Positions 9,595 through 18,747 of a stretch of DNA of 64,000 nucleotides are shown here, one piece after another; within the stretch, counting starts at the first letter, position 1, and the number at the start of each line of letters is the position of its first letter. A program made the translations under genes and the position numbers. The notes beneath the pieces were generated by a model. The model was not told the DNA's origin. It searched no databases and saw only the letters and a program-made list of their open reading frames with translations. The stretch spans positions 558,001 through 622,000 of the forward strand of contig JAJGRE010000002.1 in NCBI GenBank assembly GCA_021083345.1. Reading direction: 5' to 3'. Source of the DNA: Calditrichales bacterium MX18-03. Lineage in GTDB: Bacteria; Bacillota; Clostridia; Lutisporales; Lutisporaceae.

Positions 9595-9640
9595 GTATAT
9601 GAAAAAGGCAAGCACTTTTAGGCTTGCCTTTTTCATATAC
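9595..9640. terminator. Long symmetric hairpin terminator
   Basis: Perfect 19-bp inverted repeat (9595-9613 and 9622-9640) with an 8-base loop; each arm contains AAAAA/TTTTT, so it can act in both directions. It lies downstream of the minus-strand monooxygenase-like gene. Confidence 0.75.
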
Positions 9641-9671
9641 GCTGTGAATGTGTTACAGCAGGAGAGAATTT

Positions 9672-9989
9672 TTATTTTTTCCACGTCTTAACCTGTTCAA
9701 GAAGCAGCATCTTCACGCTTGTTGAATCAACTGCCTGACGGAAGCTTTCGGTAACGGGGTCCTCAAACATCCTTTTAGCGGCTTCTCTTACGTTATCCAT
9801 GGACTCCCAGTGCTGAATCATGAACCACTGCCGATCTTCTTTTCCCTTGACTAATTCTGTGTCAATAAAACCGCATTGCAAGGAATGGAAGTTCGTCTCC
9901 AGTGAGTCCACTGTTTTTACGAATTCTTCGCTTACAATTCCGGTATGCACCTTGAACTCTACAATCTCAGTTATCAGGTTTCTGTCCAT
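9672..9989 (-). CDS. Antibiotic-biosynthesis-monooxygenase-like (ABM fold) protein
   Basis: A 105-residue protein with the pattern of the dimeric alpha-beta barrel ABM family: 'EIVEFKVHTGIVSEEFVKT' at the N-terminus and 'WFMIQHWESMDNVREAAKRM' in the middle. Such proteins are small monooxygenases, haem-degrading enzymes or of unknown role. ATG 9989 has GGAGGT six bases upstream; the longer frame to 10073 is rejected. It is 86 bases downstream of an AraC-type gene on the same strand, and the two may be co-transcribed. Confidence 0.65.
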   Translation of the reverse strand: MDRNLITEIVEFKVHTGIVSEEFVKTVDSLETNFHSLQCGFIDTELVKGKEDRQWFMIQHWESMDNVREAAKRMFEDPVTESFRQAVDSTSVKMLLLEQVKTWKK

Positions 9990-10075
9990 TTTTTTACCTC
10001 CATTAAATTTTCCAGCATCATCGTAATTGTATTCTGAGTACGCTTTCATGAATAGTAAAAAAGCGACATTCAACG

Positions 10076-10891
10076 CTACTTTAACATTTGTTTTACAGAT
10101 CTTTTTTCATAGAGGAATTGTGTCGGCGAACAACCCGTAAATGTTCTGAACTCTTTTATAAAATGTGTCTGATCGTAATATGCATTGTCATGAGCTAATA
10201 ATGTCAAATTGACATATCTCCTGTCCATTATTTGGTTCAGTATACATTGGAATCGATTAAGGCGATAAAAAGCACCGGGGCTGGTACCGATATATAAGTT
10301 AAACAGACGCTCCAGCTTGCGCTGATTGATTCCGTATTTCTCACAAAACCCATAAACATTCATCGGATTTTCCTCAGCAGCAAAAGCATTGAATATGCTG
10401 TTAAACGCATTCTCAGGAATAAGCTCGAAATCTATCAATTTCACAAGTTCTTTTTCCATTATCTCAATTTTTTCAGCAATTGAATCAGTGTCTCTTAGTT
10501 TTTCTTCTAATTCTGATATGAATCCATGTGAAAGCATATCCAGTTCAATCGACTTGTTTGAAAACTCACTTATCGGAGTTTTCAAAAAGGGATATAGCCC
10601 GACAGAAAAGAAAGAAATACCCAATACATTCAATTTCCCGGTTTGGTTTATCATACAGTATTGATTTCGCAAGCCGTTAAAATGAAAGCCCTTCTGAACT
10701 GTCTCTTTTTTATCGGCTGAAGTATACTTAATAGGAGTGGAAAAGTTGAGTACAAAATCAATGTTGCATACAGGTAAAAGCTTGTGATTGACCATTATGG
10801 TTTCATCGCTTTCAATTGCCCAATAATACTTGATAAATTGCTTTAATATTGGGTGCTTCACCTTGTATTTCGTCGTCTTCAAAAAATCCAC
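10076..10891 (-). CDS. AraC-family transcriptional regulator
   Basis: A 271-residue regulator. The C-terminal part has the double helix-turn-helix: 'YGINQRKLERLFNLYIGTSP' for the first unit and the AraC signature 'THFIKEFRTFTGCSPTQF' at the end. The N-terminal part looks like the DUF6597-type sensing domain found in many AraC proteins ('LKQFIKYYWAIESDE'). GTG 10891 is preferred: AAGGGAGAT lies seven bases upstream and would be inside the gene if TTG 10909 were used. The next gene downstream is the ABM-like protein, its likely target. Confidence 0.85.
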   Translation of the reverse strand: MDFLKTTKYKVKHPILKQFIKYYWAIESDETIMVNHKLLPVCNIDFVLNFSTPIKYTSADKKETVQKGFHFNGLRNQYCMINQTGKLNVLGISFFSVGLYPFLKTPISEFSNKSIELDMLSHGFISELEEKLRDTDSIAEKIEIMEKELVKLIDFELIPENAFNSIFNAFAAEENPMNVYGFCEKYGINQRKLERLFNLYIGTSPGAFYRLNRFQCILNQIMDRRYVNLTLLAHDNAYYDQTHFIKEFRTFTGCSPTQFLYEKRSVKQMLK

Positions 10892-10977
10892 TACACCATC
10901 TCCCTTCAAGGCAACGCATAATTATCAATAAAGCAGCTGTTCATCGGAATATTTATGCTTCAAACCTACCTGTACCA

Positions 10978-12396
10978 CTACTCCAGCAACCGGCTTTCAT
11001 AAATGCTCTTTTTCTTGAACAGGATACTGCAAACCACTGACCTGATAACGATGTCAACACACATGACGATCCAAATCCAAATGATGGTGCGGTCAAAAGC
11101 ATAGGTCATGAGCAGTGCCAAGGGCACACGCACGCCCCATAATCCGAAACCTGCAATCAGCATGGGTGCCCTGGTCAATCCTGCTCCTCTCATGGAACCG
11201 GACAGGACACCGGTCAAGTTCTGCGGAAATTGCACCAAGCCCATCAGCATGAGGTAAACTGCACTGAGCGCAATGATCTCCTTGTCGTCTGTCAAAGCCG
11301 ACATCATCGCTTTAGGAAAGCACAACATCATAATGGTGCACACTGCTGTGATGGCGAAGGTCCCCTTCAGTATCTGCTTCAGATATTGCCGGGCAAGATC
11401 CTGATTCCTTGCACCCAACGCCTGCCCGATCAGTGCGGTTGTGACAACACCGATGCCCATTGCCGGCATATAGGAGACGGCTTCTGCCTGAAGCCCCAAC
11501 TGATAGGCGGCAAATGCCGTTTCTCCGTAAGTCAGCATAGCCCGTGTCAGAATCACAGCTGCCAGCTGCCAGAAAACCGACTCCATGGCAGATGGCAGTC
11601 CAACCCGGTAGACGGCAGCAATCTGTTTCGTATCGATAGAGAAAAGCTTTCTATTGAAACACCCCTCCAGAATACCATTCCTTCTGAAGAGTATGAATAG
11701 CCCCATAACCGCTGCGGCACCTTGCGAAACCACCGAAGCAACAGCTGCGCCTCTGACGCCCAACGGTGAAAAACCAAGTTTGCCGAAAATAATACAGTAT
11801 CCCACAGCAATATTGATCAAATTCATGGTTAAAGTAATCAGCATCGGAATCCTGGAATTCCCCAATCCCTGCAAAACACCGCCGACGATCAGCATAACAG
11901 CCAGAAAAGGAAGCCCAAAGGAAACAATCCGGATAAACTCGGTTGCCAGGTTTAAAAGCTCCGCTTGCGGACCGAAAATCATAAGCAGGTTCGGTGCTTC
12001 TATGTAGATGATCAGTTGCAGCACCGCAACAAATATGATACTGGAAAGCAGTGTTTGCTTGATGACTGCCTTTACCTTTTCCAGATTACCGGCACCGTAG
12101 TATTGTGCCACAAATACGGTTGCACCAATGGCAACACCTCTGAAAAGCGCCCATATGATCTGTGTGATCCGTATACTGATCCCCACAGCGCTGATGGATA
12201 GTGCATCAATCCTTCCGATCATCCCCATGGTCACGATGCCTGCCGCCATTTGAAGCAGGTTTTCTATCGTAATCGGCACCAGCATCGAAACGATTTTGCT
12301 GTTGATTTCCTTTGGATTTATAACCGGACCGGCCTGTTTTTGAAGCAATGTCTCTTCCAAGCTGCCATCCTCCTCTGCCTGAGCAATTGGTTGCAT
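10978..12396 (-). CDS. MATE-family multidrug/cation antiporter
   Basis: A 472-residue membrane protein with twelve hydrophobic segments in two similar halves, the layout of MATE exporters (NorM/DinF type), which expel drugs or metabolites using a sodium or proton gradient. The first helix 'IVSMLVPITIENLLQMAAGI' and 'FVAQYYGAGNLEKVKAVIKQ' are typical, with the repeat 'ALIGQALGARNQDLARQYLK' in the second half. The start is uncertain: TTG 12426, ATG 12417 and ATG 12396 are in frame. A TATAAT sequence at 12431-12426 on the same strand favours 12396. It is divergent from an AraC/GyrI-type regulator that could control it. Confidence 0.9.
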   Translation of the reverse strand: MQPIAQAEEDGSLEETLLQKQAGPVINPKEINSKIVSMLVPITIENLLQMAAGIVTMGMIGRIDALSISAVGISIRITQIIWALFRGVAIGATVFVAQYYGAGNLEKVKAVIKQTLLSSIIFVAVLQLIIYIEAPNLLMIFGPQAELLNLATEFIRIVSFGLPFLAVMLIVGGVLQGLGNSRIPMLITLTMNLINIAVGYCIIFGKLGFSPLGVRGAAVASVVSQGAAAVMGLFILFRRNGILEGCFNRKLFSIDTKQIAAVYRVGLPSAMESVFWQLAAVILTRAMLTYGETAFAAYQLGLQAEAVSYMPAMGIGVVTTALIGQALGARNQDLARQYLKQILKGTFAITAVCTIMMLCFPKAMMSALTDDKEIIALSAVYLMLMGLVQFPQNLTGVLSGSMRGAGLTRAPMLIAGFGLWGVRVPLALLMTYAFDRTIIWIWIVMCVDIVIRSVVCSILFKKKSIYESRLLE

Positions 12397-12522
12397 CCTA
12401 TTATGAAAACCCGGCATATAATTCAATTATAGCAGGGAATAGCGTCAAAGTGCGTCACAGTTGAAATAATTCCTGGAAAATGCTAACGTTGAGATATAAC
12501 AAAGCACCGAAAGGAAGTCTTT

Positions 12523-13371
12523 ATGAATTATATAGAAATGATCAACGACTCGCTGGAGTATATTGAGGATAACCTCACCCGGGTGATAACGCTTGACGAG
12601 CTTTCTGAGCGGTGCTTTATCTCGAAATACTACTATCTCCGCATATTCAAAGCCGTAACCAATAAGACCCTCAGGGAGTACATCAACGAGCGCCGCCTAT
12701 CCTATGCTGCCATGCAGGTAAGCAAATCAAGCCGCAAGATTATCGACATCGCTTTTGATTATGGCTATGAATCACCTGAGGTTTTTTCACGAAGCTTCAA
12801 AAGATTTTTTTCGGTAACACCCCTGGAGTATAGAAGAAGTGCCTCAAACACAATACACTGCAATAAACTGCATATTATTGAAAGAGATTTTAAAAACTTC
12901 AACAGCGATTTTATTGTTGACTATAAAATTCAGTCCTTGCCTGCCTTTAATCTGGTTGGAAGCCGAAGCCTGTTCAACCCCGTGGAGGCTGGGGAGCTTG
13001 ATCAGCTGCAGTCCAAAGTCAAGGGTTTTGTGAAGCACCATATTGAAGGCAGCAATATCAATCGGCTTTACTGCGTTACGGACAGTGAAACAGGTCTCGC
13101 TGACAGGATCGGCTATTTCTATGGATATGAGAAGCACATGCTGCCGAAATCCGGACTGGAAGAGCAGGTGATACCGGCATTGGATTATGCCGTTTTTCGA
13201 TACGCCAGCAGTATGAAAGACATCCACCGCACTGTATTTGATGATATCTGCAAAGCTTTGGTGATTTCCGACCTACCGATTGATAAAAGCGGACCCGATC
13301 TTATTGAGATATATGACGAAAACTATTATGCTACAAATCAGTTCTGTGTTTATGTGCCCATATGCCCGTAA
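12523..13371 (+). CDS. AraC-family regulator with GyrI-like effector domain
   Basis: A 282-residue protein. The N-terminal 105 residues are an AraC DNA-binding domain ('ISKYYYLRIFKAVTNKTLRE', 'FSRSFKRFFSVTPLEYRR'). The C-terminal half resembles the GyrI/BmrR small-molecule-binding fold, as in the Rob/SoxS-like multidrug regulators. Start ATG with GAAAGGAAG upstream. It is divergent from the MATE gene across about 125 bases, so a drug-responsive regulator/pump pair is likely; this is inference from arrangement. Confidence 0.88.
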   Translation: MNYIEMINDSLEYIEDNLTRVITLDELSERCFISKYYYLRIFKAVTNKTLREYINERRLSYAAMQVSKSSRKIIDIAFDYGYESPEVFSRSFKRFFSVTPLEYRRSASNTIHCNKLHIIERDFKNFNSDFIVDYKIQSLPAFNLVGSRSLFNPVEAGELDQLQSKVKGFVKHHIEGSNINRLYCVTDSETGLADRIGYFYGYEKHMLPKSGLEEQVIPALDYAVFRYASSMKDIHRTVFDDICKALVISDLPIDKSGPDLIEIYDENYYATNQFCVYVPICP

Positions 13372-13455
13372 TGACTGCAAAAATAATCAAGAAAAACCCT
13401 AGGAATGCTGTTACCATTCTTATATGAACGAATATAAATGAATGGGAGTTTTTTT

Positions 13456-14454
13456 ATGTGCACGACAATTTGTTTAAGAAGTGAAAAGCGTATTGTCTTG
13501 GCGAATAATGAGGACATTTTTCTTGAGAACGGAATGGTCTTCACAAATCATGTGGGAATTAAAAAAACAGCGCTGATCATGCCGCCGGAAAAACCGCTCC
13601 AATGGGTATCACGGTACGGCAGCATGACTTTTTCACAATGCGGCAAGGAGTTCCCTTCAGCAGGAATGAATACCGCGGGCCTGGCTATAGAGCAAATGAC
13701 ACTGCTGGAAACGGTTTATCCGGCTTTGGATGAGAAACCTGCGGTAAAGGAGCTGCAGCTCATTCAGTTCCTGCTGGATACCTGCGGAACGGTAGACGAA
13801 GGATTGGAGGCAATGAAGCAGGTACGCGTCTCTCAAGCAGCTTGCCCGATTCATTATATGCTGTGCGACAGGCAAGGCAATTCTGCCGTTGCCGAGTACC
13901 TTAACGGAGAGCTGCAGATATACAGGAATGGTACTTTGGGGGTTAAAGCCTTGTCGAACAGTCCCTATGCGGAATCAATGCATTTCCACGAAAATCCTGC
14001 TTTAGCAGGAAATATTTCAGATCCATACAAGAAAAATTCCATAGACCGCTTCTTAAAAGCTGCTGATTTTCTCAGCCAAATGCCTGACACAGCGGACGAT
14101 CTGGTTGGGTGCGGTTTCGATGCCTTGGAGGCTGTAAAGAGAGATGATACCGTATGGCGCATTGTGTATGATGTGAATGATCTTCGCGTATACTTTTCCA
14201 CAAAGCGTTTTCAAATAGTGAAGTACTTTGATCTGCACGACTTTGATTTTTCCCGGGATGCTGCACCAAAGGTGCTGGATATGTCAGTTGACATATCAGG
14301 CAATACCATGAGGCAATTCAGAGACTACACCACAGACCTTAACAGGACGCTTGTATATGCTTTCTTTAAGAACCCCCTCATGATGCAGGTAATGAGATTT
14401 GACCTGTCCGATGACATACTCAATTATCTTGCAGCTTATCCGGATGAGCAATAG
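13456..14454 (+). CDS. Linear amide C-N hydrolase (choloylglycine hydrolase family)
   Basis: A 332-residue Ntn-hydrolase. ATG 13456 makes Cys the second residue ('MCTTICLRSEKRIVLANNED'), which after Met removal is the catalytic N-terminal nucleophile of this family; GGGAG lies seven bases upstream. The longer frame from 13438 would bury the cysteine. Other family features are 'NNEDI' near residue 20 and 'SAGMNTAGLAIEQM' near 70. Members hydrolyse bile-salt amides, penicillin V or N-acyl homoserine lactones; the substrate here is unknown. A terminator hairpin is shared with the convergent GNAT gene. Confidence 0.85.
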   Translation: MCTTICLRSEKRIVLANNEDIFLENGMVFTNHVGIKKTALIMPPEKPLQWVSRYGSMTFSQCGKEFPSAGMNTAGLAIEQMTLLETVYPALDEKPAVKELQLIQFLLDTCGTVDEGLEAMKQVRVSQAACPIHYMLCDRQGNSAVAEYLNGELQIYRNGTLGVKALSNSPYAESMHFHENPALAGNISDPYKKNSIDRFLKAADFLSQMPDTADDLVGCGFDALEAVKRDDTVWRIVYDVNDLRVYFSTKRFQIVKYFDLHDFDFSRDAAPKVLDMSVDISGNTMRQFRDYTTDLNRTLVYAFFKNPLMMQVMRFDLSDDILNYLAAYPDEQ

Positions 14455-14490
14455 AAAAAGACGCTTCTTTTCAAAGCGTCTTTTCTATTG
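14449..14490. terminator. Bidirectional terminator between convergent genes
   Basis: Inverted repeat of about 16 bp (CAATAGAAAA-AGACGCTT pairing with AAGCGTCTTTTCTATTG) between the amidase stop and the GNAT stop, with A/T-rich outer stems giving a U-run in either direction. Confidence 0.7.
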
Positions 14491-15351
14491 CTATTTCAGT
14501 ATTTGGTACATTTCGTACTGTGTGATGGGATCCTGCTTAAATCCCAAACGGGTCACAAAGCCGCGCAAAGATGCGTTATTTGGCATGCTGATATGTATTT
14601 TGGCCAACTCCAACTCCTTTACAGCAAATCTAATCAGGTTCGTCCCTAGCCCCTGATGCCTGCTATCTGCATCAACCCATAGGAATTTAACTCTACCTGT
14701 CTTTTGCAGGCACAGGAGACCTGACAAACGCTCCCCCTCATAGGCACCGAAAAAAACCGGTTCTTCCAGTTTTTCAATGTATTCCACATCATTCTGCCAG
14801 TTGATATGCACATCCCGGAGCTGCTGCCTGGCCTGGTATAGCTGGTGGAGTCCGGCAGGTCTTATCTCTGCCGTTTCCGGGCAAGATCTTTCCTGCAGCT
14901 CTGCTGCCTCCAGCGTAAAGTATTCCAGGTCATACACCTTTTCGTACCCCAGCTTTCTGTATAGATTTGCAGCTCTGTCGTTGCTGGAGATCACCTCAAG
15001 GAAAAGCCATCTGCACCCCTGCCTCACAGCCTCCTCTTTGTGCAGCGCCATCAGCTGCTCTCCAATCCTCTGCCGCCTATAATCCGGATGTACTGCCATT
15101 GTGCCGCAGCGCATGGTTTTCATGCCTTCATATACCTTTATGCCGCCTAGCACCAGGCCTACCGCCTTATTTTCATCCAACGCCACAAAAGAATGGTCCA
15201 GGCTGTTCCCTTCCGGACCGAAAAAGTTCTTTAGAAACATCTCCCGGCTGATTTCCGCCTTGATGATATAATCCGAGAACCCGATGTTGAATGCCTCATA
15301 AACCAGGCCAAAATCCACTTCCGATGCTTTTTTGAAGCTCAGCACAATCAC
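14491..15351 (-). CDS. GNAT-family N-acetyltransferase (two GNAT units)
   Basis: A 286-residue protein. The first acetyl-CoA site is 'VHPDYRRQRIGEQLMALHKE' near residue 90; a second GNAT-like unit at the C-terminus has 'VDADSRHQGLGTNLIRFA' near residue 228. Tandem GNAT proteins often use one half for structure. The start is GTG 15351, which overlaps the TGA of the upstream TetR gene (GAGTGATT), so the two are coupled. The TetR repressor probably controls it. Acceptor unknown. Confidence 0.85.
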   Translation of the reverse strand: MIVLSFKKASEVDFGLVYEAFNIGFSDYIIKAEISREMFLKNFFGPEGNSLDHSFVALDENKAVGLVLGGIKVYEGMKTMRCGTMAVHPDYRRQRIGEQLMALHKEEAVRQGCRWLFLEVISSNDRAANLYRKLGYEKVYDLEYFTLEAAELQERSCPETAEIRPAGLHQLYQARQQLRDVHINWQNDVEYIEKLEEPVFFGAYEGERLSGLLCLQKTGRVKFLWVDADSRHQGLGTNLIRFAVKELELAKIHISMPNNASLRGFVTRLGFKQDPITQYEMYQILK

Positions 15352-15956
15352 TCGCCCCCTATCATTTTTCTAAATATCATATCGATGTAGTTCTGTATCA
15401 CGCCCTGTGAAACAGGTATTCCCATGACCCCTGCCGTGAACGCAATGCCGTCGAGGCCTGAAAGGATGATGTAGACAATGGCGTCTATGTCCAGCTTGCT
15501 TTGGAACTCGCCTCTTTCAACCCCTTGCCGGATGATTCCTGCCAGGTCCTCATAGAACATGCCGTACCGCGTTCCGGCGGTATCCCTGATCGCTTTTTTT
15601 CTTGAAGCCACTGACCAGAACTCAAATGTAAACCTTACATTGGTCATGACATTATCATTCAAGAGTCCCCTGAAGACCCACTCCATGTACTTCGTCAGCT
15701 TTTCCTTGGCACTGCTGCTTTCCGGGAAGCAGGCTACCAGCTCGTGACGGGTTTTGAACCGTTCTGCGGCAATGGCCAGGAATATTTCCTCCTTACTATT
15801 GAAGTAGTTGTAGATTCCGCCCTTGCTAATGCCGGCAGCGTCTACAATATCATCAATGGAGGCTTCAGTATAACCTTTCTGCGAAAATACATCTGCCGCT
15901 TGCTCCAGAATATATTTCTTTTTGGAAGCCCTTGCTTCCTCGCTTATCTTGGGCAT
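15348..15956 (-). CDS. TetR-family transcriptional repressor
   Basis: A 202-residue regulator. The N-terminal helix-turn-helix is classic: 'ILEQAADVFSQKGYTEASID', 'DIVDAAGISKGGIYNYFNSK' (residues 16-55). The C-terminal ligand domain is of the kind common in Firmicutes ('YMEWVFRGLLNDNVMTNVRF'). Start ATG behind GGAGGTGG. Its own promoter (15995-16023) is followed at once by a palindrome (15972-15993) that is the probable autoregulatory operator. It is co-transcribed with the GNAT gene. Confidence 0.92.
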   Translation of the reverse strand: MPKISEEARASKKKYILEQAADVFSQKGYTEASIDDIVDAAGISKGGIYNYFNSKEEIFLAIAAERFKTRHELVACFPESSSAKEKLTKYMEWVFRGLLNDNVMTNVRFTFEFWSVASRKKAIRDTAGTRYGMFYEDLAGIIRQGVERGEFQSKLDIDAIVYIILSGLDGIAFTAGVMGIPVSQGVIQNYIDMIFRKMIGGE

Positions 15957-15971
15957 TTGCCACCTCCAACA

Positions 15972-15993
15972 AAACCGACTGACTAGTCGTTTT
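15972..15993. promoter_or_regulatory. Palindromic operator for the TetR repressor
   Basis: AAACCGACT-GACT-AGTCGTTTT: inverted CGACT half-sites with flanking A/T, spaced by four bases, one base downstream of the -10 box of the TetR gene promoter and 15 bases before its ATG. The position fits repression of its own operon; binding is inferred. Confidence 0.65.
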
Positions 15994-15994
15994 T

Positions 15995-16023
15995 ATTTTA
16001 GCATTATTTTCTGGCGAATGCAA
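15995..16023 (-). promoter_or_regulatory. Promoter of the TetR-GNAT operon
   Basis: Minus strand TTGCAT (16023-16018), exactly 17 bases, TAAAAT (16000-15995). The operator palindrome follows directly. Confidence 0.65.
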
Positions 16024-16223
16024 TATATGATGCCTCCGAAATTCCGATATTTATATATTTCGGTGCAAATACATCCTATCTGCCCCGTCTATCCCTTTTT
16101 CTGTTAAGATTGCACAATTTATGTATTGGTATATCGATTTTTCCTATCTGCACTTTAGTGCTATGATGAGACTGTAAAAGTACGGTTATCCGTTGTCAGT
16201 CTATGAAAGAAGGGTCTTGCATC

Positions 16224-16688
16224 ATGAGTGATATGAAACTCAATCAAAATCAAAGCCTTAGTGAAACCGTCCAAAAAACCGAGAAAGAGCTGCTGCAAAT
16301 GCTGAACGCCAACCCCATGGATGCCATAACAAATTACGAATGCGCATGGGTATATTATTCGCTGGGATTTATGGAAAAGGCTGCACAGCATTACGATAAG
16401 GCAGTACAGTTGGGATTGGACGATGGCCGGCTCTCTGAAGCTTTTCTGAAACTGGCTTGTGTTTACTTGCGACTGAGCATGCATGCCGAAGCAAAGGCAG
16501 TGATTGAAAAAGCCATCGGGCTATTCCCTGAGCAGCGCATTTTGAAGGTACTCCTGGCCATAGCACTGCACCTCATTGGAGACTATGCTTCATCCCTGGC
16601 CATAATGGTTACACTGGTCAAGACCGGCGACGAATCGGTCAGAGAATATGGAAAAGAACTGGATATGGTCATGGCATCCCAGGTATAA
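16224..16688 (+). CDS. TPR-repeat protein
   Basis: A 154-residue helical protein. Residues about 30-70 fit a tetratricopeptide repeat ('AWVYYSLGFMEKAAQHYDKA', 'VQLGLDDGRLSEAF'), and 75-105 a second ('LACVYLRLSMHAEAKAVIEK'). ATG 16224 has AAGAAGGG upstream; the in-frame ATG 16203 has none. A perfect palindrome GCACTTTAGTGC (16150-16161) lies just upstream. No enzyme motif; probably a protein-protein adaptor. It precedes a YhhN-like membrane gene by 54 bases. Confidence 0.7.
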   Translation: MSDMKLNQNQSLSETVQKTEKELLQMLNANPMDAITNYECAWVYYSLGFMEKAAQHYDKAVQLGLDDGRLSEAFLKLACVYLRLSMHAEAKAVIEKAIGLFPEQRILKVLLAIALHLIGDYASSLAIMVTLVKTGDESVREYGKELDMVMASQV

Positions 16689-16742
16689 ATCTCACCAGCT
16701 GCAATAAAATAGTGAAAGCATGATTGATAGGCTGGGATAAAA

Positions 16743-17477
16743 ATGACTAAAAGCAAGCGAGCGACAGTTGCATTCATCTTGATCTTTGCAGTGTCAGTGG
16801 GCTTATTCTGTACAGTGCTGGACTTCTCACGATTCTGGGGTGCATATGCACTTTATGATACTTTCCCGGTCCATTGGATCAAGAGAGTGAATGTCCTATT
16901 GGCAGCCTTATTGGTATGGGCTGCCGGCAGGGATAGCTATAACATCAAGGACATAACCCGGATGAAGCGGATTTTTCTGGTCATCTGCTTGGGTGAAGCC
17001 GCTTTTCTTCTTGGCAGGCCTGATATCGCTATTGGCATTTTTGCTGTTTGTCAATTGCTTCTGATCCTCAGAAACGGCAACGGGCTGCGATATGGGCTGA
17101 AAAATGCTGCGCCCGGTCAAAAAACCAAGCTGAGCCTTCTGGGACTCAGCTTATTGTTTATTCTCTATTCACTTGTTTCCATTCTCAAAGCCTTTGCCGG
17201 ATCTTGCAGCCTGCAGGCTATTGCGATGGCCTACGGCCTTCTTTTGAGCATTTCTTTATGGATAGCAGCAGCAAACTATACACTGGGACTATTCCCTGCT
17301 GAGAATTCCATCTTGATTGTGACCGGCATGGTCTGCTTTTACCTTTGTGATATCATGGTAGGTCTTGATGGAATTCTAAAGCCCGGCCTCCCCTGGCTTA
17401 TTGCCAGTAGTATGATCTGGGTATTCTACACACCGGCTGTAATCCTGCTGGCCTTAAGCTGCTACAGATATGACTAG
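16743..17477 (+). CDS. Multi-pass membrane protein, possibly YhhN/TMEM86-like
   Basis: A 244-residue protein with about eight hydrophobic segments. The last part 'LPWLIASSMIWVFYTPAVIL' and 'CFYLCDIMVGLDG' resemble the YhhN (lysoplasmalogenase-like) family, whose signature aspartates sit in such helices; the match is from memory and weak overall. The ribosome site is poor (GGGATAAAA). The stop overlaps the stop of the convergent MFS gene within the CTAG at 17474-17477, with no terminator between. Confidence 0.55.
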   Translation: MTKSKRATVAFILIFAVSVGLFCTVLDFSRFWGAYALYDTFPVHWIKRVNVLLAALLVWAAGRDSYNIKDITRMKRIFLVICLGEAAFLLGRPDIAIGIFAVCQLLLILRNGNGLRYGLKNAAPGQKTKLSLLGLSLLFILYSLVSILKAFAGSCSLQAIAMAYGLLLSISLWIAAANYTLGLFPAENSILIVTGMVCFYLCDIMVGLDGILKPGLPWLIASSMIWVFYTPAVILLALSCYRYD

Positions 17478-18685
17478 TATTCCTCGCATGGGCTTGATGG
17501 CATCGTGTGTATCCGCACCCGCTTTTCTGCTGCCAGATACCTGCTCAACACCCCGAGAAAAACAAGGATGAGCATTGCATAGGCCAATATGGCGGCAAAG
17601 CCTGCAAAAACACCCATGCTGTCGTTCAGCTTGCCGATCAGCGAATTTGTAAACATACAGATCAGCCCTGCGGAGGTCAATATGATGCCCATGACCGATC
17701 CGGCGCCTTGCCTGAACTCCTTTGCGATCAAAGCAATCATCGTAGGAAACATAACGGATATAAAGGGTCCCATAAGGGAAAACAGAATCTCCCAGCCTGC
17801 TCCAAGAAACAGCCCGCAGGCAAACAGGATGGCAACGATGGATACCGAAGCGGCCACAGTCCTGATATATCCCACTCTTTCGGCGATATGTCCGCCTAAG
17901 ACTCTGCCTATGACGTAAGCCAGGAAGAAATAAAACATATATTGCGCGCTGCTGCCGGCGTCCAGTCCCCTTTCCACTTGCAGAAAATTAATGAACCAGC
18001 TTGTAAAGCCGACCTCCGTCGCTTCACAAAATCCCAGAACACCAATTAAGAGCCACACCTTTTTATTGGCCAGCAGACTCGTAAGAGATGCCTTTTCAGC
18101 AGGTCGCACCGATGCGCTGCCCAGGTTCAGCGGACAAAACAGGAACAGAACAAAAGCCGCCGCAATCATGATCAAGGAAAAGGTATAAATAAGGTTCCAC
18201 GACACCTCTCCTGCCATTAGCCAGCTTGCTATTTTGGGACTGGCTGATGAGCCTACTCCGAAGAATAAATGCATGATGTTCATCATCACGGCGGTATTGG
18301 CAACAAACAATCGAGGAGCCAATGTGTTCACCGCTACGTCGAAGCTGCCCAGGCCCATGTATAAAAGCGTCATGGTCACCACAAGCACCGGAAAGCTTCC
18401 GGTATAGGCAATGCCGGCGATCCCCATGGTTACCAGCATAAACGCAAATATGAAAACCTTCCTGTGGCCCAGCTTGTCGCTGATGATCCCCCCTGCCATT
18501 ACGGCTATCATATAGCCGATGCCGGTAATAAAAATCAACAGACCGAAGCTGGTGTAGCTGATGCTCAGATTCTGCTTGATGGCAGGCAGCAAGACCCCTC
18601 TCAGGTTTCCTACGAAGCCGATCAGCATCATGATCAAGAATGTAAATACCACCACAGTAGTATTTTTATGTGTGCTTGCTTTCAT
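17474..18685 (-). CDS. MFS transporter
   Basis: A 403-residue permease with twelve hydrophobic segments and the conserved loop 2-3 motif 'GGIISDKLGHRKVFIFAF'; the equivalent in the second half is 'GGHIAERVGYIRTVAA'. It resembles the fucose/Bypass-of-Stop-type major facilitator group ('EVGFTSWFINFLQ'). ATG 18685 has GGAGGG seven bases upstream; TTG 18700 overlaps that site. It lies 62 bases after an AraC-cupin gene and, further up, a class V aminotransferase, all on the minus strand, suggesting one regulated uptake unit. Substrate unknown. Confidence 0.85.
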   Translation of the reverse strand: MKASTHKNTTVVVFTFLIMMLIGFVGNLRGVLLPAIKQNLSISYTSFGLLIFITGIGYMIAVMAGGIISDKLGHRKVFIFAFMLVTMGIAGIAYTGSFPVLVVTMTLLYMGLGSFDVAVNTLAPRLFVANTAVMMNIMHLFFGVGSSASPKIASWLMAGEVSWNLIYTFSLIMIAAAFVLFLFCPLNLGSASVRPAEKASLTSLLANKKVWLLIGVLGFCEATEVGFTSWFINFLQVERGLDAGSSAQYMFYFFLAYVIGRVLGGHIAERVGYIRTVAASVSIVAILFACGLFLGAGWEILFSLMGPFISVMFPTMIALIAKEFRQGAGSVMGIILTSAGLICMFTNSLIGKLNDSMGVFAGFAAILAYAMLILVFLGVLSRYLAAEKRVRIHTMPSSPCEEY

Positions 18686-18747
18686 TTTCTTTCCCTCCAA
18701 ATGTCATTCCAGTAACCATTCTAGCTTACGGAGGGGCGCAAGGCTAT

